The notes beneath the pieces were generated by a model that ran no database searches, had not been told where the DNA came from, and saw only the letters and a program-made list of their open reading frames with translations. Positions 39,826-45,015 of a stretch of 45,015 nucleotides of DNA are shown piece after piece; position 1 is the stretch's first letter, and every line of letters begins with the position of its first letter. The position numbers and the translations under genes were made by a program. Source of the stretch: an uncultured Bacteroidales bacterium (GTDB lineage Bacteria > Bacteroidota > Bacteroidia > Bacteroidales > UBA932); contig CALBPX010000128.1 in assembly GCA_937899055.1 (NCBI GenBank), forward strand, positions 1 through 45,015, read 5' to 3'.

Positions 39826-40374
39826 TCAGAGTCCGAAAATTATTGCCGCTATGGCAAAAAGATCTTTCAGCGACTTTCTGAGAAGTTCCTTGGAACGGGC
39901 CTTCTGGCTTTTGACCGTATTGAGAGAAATGCCGAGCCTGGCTGCAATCTCCTGATTGCTCAGATTTTCCAAGTAGCTTAATTTGAACACCTGGCGGCAC
40001 CCTTTGGGCAGTTGTTCCACTTTGGAAAAAATTTCCCAAAGGATTTCTGATTCTATGCGGCTGTTCAGGAAATTCTGATTTTCTTCATCCTTGTTTTCGG
40101 ACATGAATACCGACGCATACCTGCCATGAACTTTCTTTTTTGCAAGATGATTCAGGCATTTATTCCTTATAGCCGACATAAAATAAGAGTTCAAGGCGGA
40201 AGGATTCTTCATGCTTACCTTGGCAGTCAGCAGTTTTTCAAACACCGAATGTACAATGTCTTCAGATTCCTGATAAGAAGAAACAAAACCCATGGCGTAG
40301 AAGCAAAGGAAACTTCTATGGCTTTCATAGAATGCAGATATACTGCCATTGGTATCGCTGTTGCAGCCTGTCAT
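39826..40374 (-). CDS. ECF-type RNA polymerase sigma-70 factor
   Basis: The 182-residue protein has the region 2 helix text ESEDIVHSVFEKLL (about 36-49) and region 4 helix-turn-helix LSNQEIAARLGISLNTVKSQ (about 138-157). The length is typical of the FecI-like Bacteroidetes group. It is the first gene of the SusCD-peptidase operon and should direct its transcription under control of FecR. The start at 40374 is needed for complete region 2. A TATATTTG element ends only 4 bp before it, suggesting a leaderless or nearly leaderless message. Confidence 0.94.
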   Translation of the reverse strand: MTGCNSDTNGSISAFYESHRSFLCFYAMGFVSSYQESEDIVHSVFEKLLTAKVSMKNPSALNSYFMSAIRNKCLNHLAKKKVHGRYASVFMSENKDEENQNFLNSRIESEILWEIFSKVEQLPKGCRQVFKLSYLENLSNQEIAARLGISLNTVKSQKARSKELLRKSLKDLFAIAAIIFGL

Positions 40375-40378
40375 ATTG

Positions 40379-40386
40379 CAAATATA
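40379..40386 (-). promoter_or_regulatory. -7 promoter element directly before the sigma gene
   Basis: TATATTTG on the minus strand matches TAnnTTTG, with 4 bp between it and the ATG at 40374. The usual start point would fall on the start codon. No TTTG is found at the -33 distance. Confidence 0.45.
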
Positions 40387-40421
40387 ATGCTTTTATCCTT
40401 CTATTTGAATCACGGCCGGTG

Positions 40422-40814
40422 CTACATCCCAATCAGATTCCTGACCAGCCACCAGATAAAATACAGAGCCACATAGGAAAGGAGGGTGTAACGGCTGGTG
40501 GTGATATTGTAGAGCTTTCGTGTAAAGTCTGAAGGATGAGCGCGTTTTATCACTACTGCGGCGTATGCGGTTGCAAGGAGAACCGGTATCGCGATAACAA
40601 AAAAAAGATTATATGAAATTGCCTCAGCAATTCTCCCGTGCAAAAATGCATGAATTGCCCTCTGCCCTCCGCAGGAAGGACACTGGTATCCGGTAAGAAG
40701 TTTGACGGGGCATTTCGGTGCCAGGGCAGACTGCTGAGGATTGTTCAGGTAATAAAAAAATCCTGCCGCAACCAATGCAACAGGAATAATCCACAGCCAA
40801 AGCTTTTTGCCCAT
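40422..40814 (-). CDS. DUF2752 family membrane protein
   Basis: The 130-residue protein has three membrane helices (about 5-22, 66-90, 107-127) and the DUF2752 signature CPVKLLTGYQCPSCGGQRAIHA (three Cys, about residues 35-56). The family is common in Bacteroidetes and usually lies next to a CD225 protein, as here (3 bp gap). No function is established. The conserved Cys residues could bind metal or form a disulfide. Confidence 0.88.
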   Translation of the reverse strand: MGKKLWLWIIPVALVAAGFFYYLNNPQQSALAPKCPVKLLTGYQCPSCGGQRAIHAFLHGRIAEAISYNLFFVIAIPVLLATAYAAVVIKRAHPSDFTRKLYNITTSRYTLLSYVALYFIWWLVRNLIGM

Positions 40815-40817
40815 AGC

Positions 40818-41216
40818 CTAATAAATGTTCTGAAAACCTGATAATATTTCAGAAGATCCTTCTGACAATAAGGCAACTACGACGATGATAATGTACAGGA
40901 TGACCCAAAATGCTCCTACGCATGCAGAAACAATGGCCCATGTCCTGGCCTTTCTGGAGGCTTCCTTTGCTTTATAATAATTTCCTGAATACCAGAGCGA
41001 ATCCACCTTGGCAGCATAGACTATTGAAACTACTCCGAACGGAAGGCAGCACAGTAAGGTAGTGAGAATTGCCCATACCAGATTGGTGCTTGGTTTGGCG
41101 TATGGTGGATTCTGAGGATATTGCTGATAGCCATACTGCTGGTTATAGTACTGCTGATTGTAGTCTGTATAACCCTGCTGATTCTGGTTATTATTCTGAT
41201 AATCAAACTCTGACAT
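40818..41216 (-). CDS. CD225/dispanin family membrane protein
   Basis: The 132-residue protein has a Tyr/Gln/Asn-rich cytoplasmic N-terminus (about 1-42), a first membrane helix (about 47-68, WAILTTLLCCLPFGVVSIVYA), a charged loop with YKAKEASRKARTWA, and a second helix (about 95-118). This is the two-helix CD225 fold shared with eukaryotic IFITM proteins. Bacterial roles are unknown. It forms a two-gene operon with the DUF2752 gene and lies just downstream of tRNA-Ser on the same strand. Confidence 0.88.
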   Translation of the reverse strand: MSEFDYQNNNQNQQGYTDYNQQYYNQQYGYQQYPQNPPYAKPSTNLVWAILTTLLCCLPFGVVSIVYAAKVDSLWYSGNYYKAKEASRKARTWAIVSACVGAFWVILYIIIVVVALLSEGSSEILSGFQNIY

Positions 41217-41239
41217 AGCCTGCTCGTTTCATACGGAAG

Positions 41240-41324
41240 CGGAGAGACAGGGATTCGAACCCCGGGAGGCTTTCACCTCAACAGTTTTCAAGACTGCCGC
41301 AATCGACCACTCTGCCATCTCTCC
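41240..41324 (-). tRNA. tRNA-Ser (anticodon UGA)
   Basis: On the minus strand the sequence GGAGAGATGGC...GTCTTGAAAAC...GGTTCGAATCC...TCTCTCCG folds into a class II tRNA with 7-bp acceptor stem (GGAGAGA/TCTCTCC), anticodon TGA and a long variable arm, as expected for serine. CCA is not encoded. The promoter lies at 41335-41366. Confidence 0.95.
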
Positions 41325-41334
41325 AATGGGACTG

Positions 41335-41366
41335 CAAATATAATTGTTTTAAGACAACTGCCCAAA
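41335..41366 (-). promoter_or_regulatory. Promoter of tRNA-Ser
   Basis: On the minus strand TTTG (41366-41363), 20 bp, then TATATTTG (41342-41335): a full consensus match, 10 bp before the tRNA 5' end. Confidence 0.75.
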
Positions 41367-41393
41367 AAAAACTTTTTCCGGAGCCTTTACTTT
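41337..41393. repeat. 57-bp direct repeat, copy A (tRNA-Ser promoter region)
   Basis: From AATATAATTGTTTTAAGACA to CCGGAGCCTTTACTTT this sequence recurs at 44320-44375 in the same orientation with about two differences in the A-run. Copy A overlaps the tRNA promoter. The 132 bp from 41394 to the next gene at 41526 show nothing recognisable. Confidence 0.9.
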
Positions 41394-41525
41394 TCTTCCT
41401 TTCTTGCAAAATACCGGCGCTGGAAGATTATCATGTAAATTACTTTATTCATTTGTTTCTATATAGGGCTAATATCGTTATCAGTCTATCGTCACAAAGT
41501 TGTACTGTCAATTCGAATCGGGGAT

Positions 41526-43772
41526 CTAATCGCCGATTCTTTCGTTCATTTCATTCTTTTGAGTTCTTGCTTTTTTAGCCCTGCCATTTCTGCCCCAGCT
41601 GAAATTATATGTAGCCATGAAATTGAAGCTCCTAGATTCTGTCTTGTTGATGACTTTTCGTGTATAGTTTCCAAGGTCTATAGTCATGTTTTCTCCCCTC
41701 TTGTAGGAATTGAAGACATCTGATACAGTGAAGCTGAAGTTCCATCTGTCGATTTTTTTTGAGACCTTGAGGTAGATTATGAAAGGTTCTTTCTTGTAGG
41801 CATTGTAACCGATTCTCTTCTTTGTCTCAGCATAAGCCTCGGCTGTAAGCGAGAAAGATGCAGGCAATGACAGGTTTGCAACCAATGCGCAGGAGAGAGA
41901 GTTATTTCTTTTTGTTAAACCATCTATCTTGCTCTCAGAATAAGCGTATGATGCCGAAAAATTAATATTTAACTTATTGAAGAGGTATTTATAGTAACCG
42001 GCACCTGCAGAAAATTCCTGAAATGAAGCGTTGTTGGTATAAGTCTGGTATAAAGTTTCATCCTCTTTTGTGTACAGATAGGCTGAAATGGCTTTATTGG
42101 CCCTGTTGTATGTGGCAGACAGAATAAAACAGTTTAACAGCTTTAATGACGATTTAAAAACACGTGAATTGTAAGACTTCAGGGTAGGATTTCCCTCCCT
42201 TATGATAATATCCTTCTCGGAAAGCACTGCGTTGGGATTTAGCTGGGAAATGCTTGGCCTATGCACTGACATTGTATATCCGGCACTGAGAATATTCCCT
42301 TTTTTTCTGTCTATGTAATAGTTTATCGAAACGCTCGGCAATACGTCAATGTAATCATGCTGGTTGATGCTTGCCCAGTCCCCTGTAAGTCCAACCCTAA
42401 AACCTAATTTCTTCAAATCAACAGAATACGATGAAAAAGGTCTGAGCATAGACTCGTCGTAAGCAAAACGTAATTCATTGTTTATTGCCTCATTCTTGAT
42501 GTAGGAATACCTCAATCCGACATTTATTGTGTGTTTCTTTTTTATTCGTTTTTGATAGTTTGAATAACCTGCAAAGGTGCTGGAGTTGTTCTCTGTGTGA
42601 CTTGCACCAAGCGCATCACCTGTAATGTCATTGTTTTTGTATGATCCCACATAGTCTCCTGTTATGGTAATCTCAGAAGCGTCTTTAAATTTGTGTGAGT
42701 ACATCAAGGAGAGAGCTGGCTTCTTGTCAGAAGTTTTGTAGAGTCTCAAGTTCTCAGAAATAGTTATCCCTGACTCTTCTGTAAAGGTTTTTCTTTTCAG
42801 ATCTTTGCAAATCTCCCTAAAGGACACTTCAGCTCCAAGATAATCATTCTTTGTGATGTCATAAGCTATTCCGAAAGTACCATTAGCTGAAAGGGGAAAC
42901 TTGATATTCTCTTTTATAATATTGTCTGCCTTCTTATCACTGTTCTTCCATTGATAGCTTGTAACATCTTTTCGATCTCTTTTCTGGTACTGATATCCGC
43001 CAGATCCATAAAAGGCAATCCTGTCTCTTCTGTAATCTAAATTAAAAGAAGAGCCAAAGACAAAATTGCTCACATTGAATGAATTTCTGGCAGAGGCTGA
43101 CATAAAACCGCCAGTTTCTTTTTTTGTGGTTATCTTCAGGGCTGTTCCTGAATGCCTTGCTGAAACGTCAGGGTCTGAGATGACCTCAATTTTTTCAATG
43201 TTGGCCCCTTTGTAGGAACGGAGATAAGCTAACAGAGCATCTTCAGTCATCTTTATCTTGCGTTTGTCCACATAAATATTGATGACGGGGCTGCCATAGA
43301 GGGTCACCCTATTTGTAACCATTACTCCTGGAGCCGTATTTAGAACTTCTGTAAGATCCTTTTTTTTTAGTGCTTCTATATTTCCGACACGGTAAACATA
43401 GCCGCTCATGTCGTATTCCACCCTGTTGGTCGTGACCTTTATCTCTTTTAAGAGAGAGATGTCTTCTTCAAGAATAATGACTTTAAGATTGATATCCTTG
43501 TCCACGTTTAGTGTGATAGTATATTTCCTATAACCTATCATGGATATTTCGAAGGTATATACTCCCTCTTTTGCTTTTAAAGTAAAGAAACCATCCTCAG
43601 AGGTTGTCGTGCCTATGAGCTTCTTTGTTTCATTGTCTGACAAAACTACAGAAGCAAACTCCAGGGCCTTTTTGTCTTTGTCAAGAACCTTTCCAGATAT
43701 CTCGTAAAGCCCCTGTGAATAGGAGGTTCCAATGCAGCATAGTAACAGAAGGCTTAGAAGACATTCTCTCAT
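41526..43772 (-). CDS. Outer-membrane beta-barrel family protein with carboxypeptidase-like N-domain
   Basis: The 748-residue protein has a signal peptide (about 1-19, ending TSYSQ), a carboxypeptidase-regulatory-like domain (about 25-100, ISGKVLDKDKKALEFASVVL), a TonB plug-like part (about 105-215, LTEVLNTAPGVMVTNRVTLYG, INIYVDKRKIKM) and a barrel to about residue 730. This is the OMP_b-brl_3 group of TonB-receptor relatives that lack a SusD partner. The DNA is clearly more AT-rich than the conserved operons to the left, suggesting recent acquisition. It shares strand and 13-bp spacing with the upstream zinc-ribbon gene. Ligand unknown. Confidence 0.88.
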   Translation of the reverse strand: MRECLLSLLLLCCIGTSYSQGLYEISGKVLDKDKKALEFASVVLSDNETKKLIGTTTSEDGFFTLKAKEGVYTFEISMIGYRKYTITLNVDKDINLKVIILEEDISLLKEIKVTTNRVEYDMSGYVYRVGNIEALKKKDLTEVLNTAPGVMVTNRVTLYGSPVINIYVDKRKIKMTEDALLAYLRSYKGANIEKIEVISDPDVSARHSGTALKITTKKETGGFMSASARNSFNVSNFVFGSSFNLDYRRDRIAFYGSGGYQYQKRDRKDVTSYQWKNSDKKADNIIKENIKFPLSANGTFGIAYDITKNDYLGAEVSFREICKDLKRKTFTEESGITISENLRLYKTSDKKPALSLMYSHKFKDASEITITGDYVGSYKNNDITGDALGASHTENNSSTFAGYSNYQKRIKKKHTINVGLRYSYIKNEAINNELRFAYDESMLRPFSSYSVDLKKLGFRVGLTGDWASINQHDYIDVLPSVSINYYIDRKKGNILSAGYTMSVHRPSISQLNPNAVLSEKDIIIREGNPTLKSYNSRVFKSSLKLLNCFILSATYNRANKAISAYLYTKEDETLYQTYTNNASFQEFSAGAGYYKYLFNKLNINFSASYAYSESKIDGLTKRNNSLSCALVANLSLPASFSLTAEAYAETKKRIGYNAYKKEPFIIYLKVSKKIDRWNFSFTVSDVFNSYKRGENMTIDLGNYTRKVINKTESRSFNFMATYNFSWGRNGRAKKARTQKNEMNERIGD

Positions 43773-43785
43773 GACCTTTGTTTTG

Positions 43786-44055
43786 TCAATGAGTCAAGTC
43801 TATAATCATCAGACCCGTAGTATCTGGTTCAGGGTCTGGCCATTCTTCTGGATTTTCTTCAATCCATTCAGTGTCGCAGTCTCTACAGCGAACTTGAGCC
43901 GCTATGCCTCCATCTGGATGAATGTGATTAGTGTTAATGCCTCCACAATTAGGGCAAATTAACTTACAATTGCATTCAGAGGAATAAGAAGCAAATAAGC
44001 CCCCACATACAAAAAGAATTAATACTAGAGCAAGAATATACTTTAAGCTTTTCAT
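43786..44055 (-). CDS. Small secreted zinc-ribbon-like protein
   Basis: The 89-residue protein has an N-terminal signal peptide (about 1-26) and then a compact Cys-rich unit: CNCKLICPNCGG (about 28-39) and CRDCDTEW (about 57-64), the CxxC...CxxC arrangement of a zinc ribbon, followed by an acidic Pro-rich tail. Zinc ribbons are unusual outside the cytoplasm. It is the first gene of a pair with the outer-membrane barrel protein (13 bp apart), so they may act together, for instance as a secreted ligand or metal-binding partner. I do not recognise a named family. Confidence 0.65.
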   Translation of the reverse strand: MKSLKYILALVLILFVCGGLFASYSSECNCKLICPNCGGINTNHIHPDGGIAAQVRCRDCDTEWIEENPEEWPDPEPDTTGLMIIDLTH

Positions 44056-44134
44056 AATAATGTGAGTTTAAGTGTTATATAAGTTTTCGGAATTATTTAT
44101 TTTAGGCTTGTAAAATTCAATATCTTTTTGTGAA

Positions 44135-44157
44135 TTTGTCTCATAATCAGAGACAAA
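44135..44157. repeat. 8-bp inverted repeat before the IS1595 relic
   Basis: TTTGTCTC (44135-44142) and GAGACAAA (44150-44157) form a perfect hairpin with a 7-nt loop, ending 7 bp before the transposase-like ATG at 44165. It may be a remnant of the insertion sequence leader or end. Confidence 0.5.
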
Positions 44158-44164
44158 ACAAAGG

Positions 44165-44240
44165 TATGAATTATTTTGAATTTACGAAAAGATTTCCTGA
44201 TGAAAAGTCAGCGATTGATTTCATCGTTGAGATAGAGCAG
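44165..44240 (+). pseudogene. IS1595-family (ISXO2-like) transposase, N-terminal relic
   Basis: About 25 residues starting MNYFEFTKRFPDEKSAIDF match the conserved N-terminus of Bacteroidetes IS1595 transposases, which would continue into a zinc-ribbon and DDE domain. The match stops at about 44240 and no further transposase sequence is found. The open frame to 44459 beyond this point is chance. Confidence 0.65.
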
Positions 44241-44245
44241 CTTAG

Positions 44246-44317
44246 TGGGAAACTTTGCATAACCCTAATTTTAAACCTACCGAATTCGATAGGTTCAAAA
44301 TCAAAGTGTCAAAGACA
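44246..44317 (+). pseudogene. KilA-N domain protein, internal relic
   Basis: In a frame different from the IS1595 relic, the 24 or so residues after a TAG read WETLHNPNFKPTEFDRFK, the core motif of KilA-N DNA-binding domains found in phage and plasmid proteins. The frame ends in the 57-bp repeat copy B. Neither start nor the rest of the domain is present. Confidence 0.6.
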
Positions 44318-44319
44318 GG

Positions 44320-44375
44320 AATATAATTGTTTTAAGACAACTGCCAAAAAAATCTTTTTCCGGAGCCTTTACTTT
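44320..44375. repeat. 57-bp direct repeat, copy B
   Basis: It matches 41337-41393 almost exactly. Here the base pairs before it are AGG instead of GCA, so the TATATTTG promoter element is lost, and no tRNA gene is attached. The two copies bound a 2.9-kb segment. From 44376 to 44455 I see nothing else. Confidence 0.9.
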
Positions 44376-44455
44376 GGAGAAATATATACACCTGTTATCC
44401 AAAACAAGGCCAAATATGCTCTACCTACTGTAGGCGACAACAAGACGACACCTGT

Positions 44456-44929
44456 CTAAAAAACGGAAGTATCACATTCGTATTGGTTGAAAAGGTCGAG
44501 GAAATTGAGCTGTTTTACACGCAGTTTGCTTGTCTTCTTGACAGATTCTTCTGTAATAGATAAGGAAGTCTCTTTTAGGACTTGAAGCCTTTCATTAAAT
44601 ACGTCTATCGTACTTATGCCGTCAGTATATCTAAGCGAAAAGAATTCGTTCAGCAACTGTATCCCTTCTTTCTCTTTCCGAGTGCCTTTAATAAATGCAT
44701 ACACATTCTTAACAAACGATTTCTCCTCTGTACCCAGCAAGTTCAAATCCACAACCATGCCTTTATTTAGATCGTTTGGTTCAAACTTAACAAGACCATT
44801 CCCGTATTGACGCGAATTGTCGAGAAAAATCTCCTTTGCCACATCAGTAATGAGGTATGCAAACAACACCTCAACATCAACCCCTGTATTTTTCGGATAA
44901 ACGCAATGGAATGTTGTGAGATTATAAAT
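44456..44929 (-). pseudogene. DNA adenine methyltransferase, C-terminal fragment
   Basis: The longest open frame without a stop runs from 44929; its first residues read IYNLTTFHCVYPKN and are followed by LFAYLITDVAKEIFLDNSRQYGNGL and KFEPNDLNKGMVVDL. This text is typical of the C-terminal target-recognition part of N6-adenine methyltransferases of restriction or phage-defence systems. There is no catalytic NPPY motif or SAM-binding region, and upstream the frame is closed at 44930-44932. The GTG at 44869 is not a credible native start. It is a remnant cut off near 44930. Confidence 0.7.
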
Positions 44930-44947
44930 TCAAGTTTCGCAAGTGGT

Positions 44948-45015
44948 TTAGGCCGCCGCACCGGCGAGGTCTAGCCGGTCGAAAGCCATCTTCACTGCTT
45001 TGATTTGATGATTGT
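44948..45015 (-). CDS. C-terminal end of an unidentified protein (runs off window)
   Basis: One open minus-strand frame enters from the window edge and ends at the TAA 44950-44948 with 22 residues, NHQIKAVKMAFDRLDLAGAA plus a final A. The sequence looks coding (higher GC than the fragment beside it) but is too short to identify; the C-terminus of a recombinase or transposase is possible. It ends about 18 bp before the methyltransferase fragment begins. Confidence 0.35.
   Translation of the reverse strand, partial: NHQIKAVKMAFDRLDLAGAAA

Noticed and set aside
29346..40374. Polysaccharide utilisation locus
   Set aside because: The SusCD pair invites this label, but no glycoside hydrolase, lyase or sulfatase gene is present; the enzymes are peptidases.
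44130..44459. 109-residue plus-strand open frame as an intact gene
   Set aside because: Only its first part matches a transposase N-terminus; the rest runs in the wrong frame through the KilA-N relic and the direct repeat.

Overview
The window looks like chromosome from a member of the Bacteroidales (Bacteroidetes), probably a gut or host-associated anaerobe; I cannot name the genus. The evidence is a SusC/SusD pair driven by an ECF sigma/FecR pair, the Bacteroidetes F1Fo-ATPase gene order (D-C-I-like-B-E-F-H-A-G) with a short epsilon subunit, several TAnnTTTG -7 promoter elements characteristic of this phylum, lipoproteins with Bacteroidetes-type surface-export signals, and families such as DUF4491 and CD225/DUF2752 pairs.

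Layout. (1) 1-3290: right end of a degenerate genomic island. It holds an IS21-family end that cuts off a tyrosine recombinase, an AbiEi/AbiEii toxin-antitoxin operon, an internally deleted IS200/IS605 relic, candidate integrase arm sites, and what looks like a tRNA-Ser 3'-end attachment site followed by the tRNA terminator. (2) 3.4-6.7 kb: a lipoprotein, a CstA-type transporter and a membrane-anchored metallo-beta-lactamase-fold hydrolase. The last two genes each have their 3' end, stop codon included, duplicated downstream. (3) 6.7-14 kb: complete ATP synthase operon on the minus strand with a good promoter, facing (4) a TMEM43-like protein / small beta-grasp-like protein / 5'-nucleotidase operon (14.1-17.3 kb). 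(5) 17.4-29.3 kb: TonB receptor, DUF4491 protein, a 1.9 kilo-residue alpha-2-macroglobulin without the thioester motif, a VanX-type D-Ala-D-Ala dipeptidase lipoprotein, a membrane TPR-AraC regulator and a small membrane protein. (6) 29.3-40.4 kb: one long minus-strand operon: ECF sigma, FecR anti-sigma, SusC with STN domain, SusD, surface lipoprotein, M20-type peptidase, cyanophycinase-like lipoprotein, YfcC-family transporter. (7) 40.4-41.3 kb: DUF2752 and CD225 proteins and tRNA-Ser(UGA). (8) 41.3-45.0 kb: AT-rich accessory stretch: an outer-membrane beta-barrel protein plus a secreted zinc-ribbon protein, bounded by 57-bp direct repeats copied from the tRNA-Ser promoter, then relics of an IS1595 transposase, a KilA-N protein and a DNA methyltransferase.

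The most interesting system is region 6. It joins a sigma/anti-sigma-controlled SusCD importer to a lipoprotein with the full cyanophycinase (S51) signature, an M20 metallopeptidase and an amino-acid/dicarboxylate-type permease. I read it as a peptide utilisation locus, possibly for cyanophycin or another iso-aspartyl polymer. The substrate is inference; the gene order and motifs are seen directly. Second are the two island boundaries at the ends of the window, both tied to tRNA-Ser genes.
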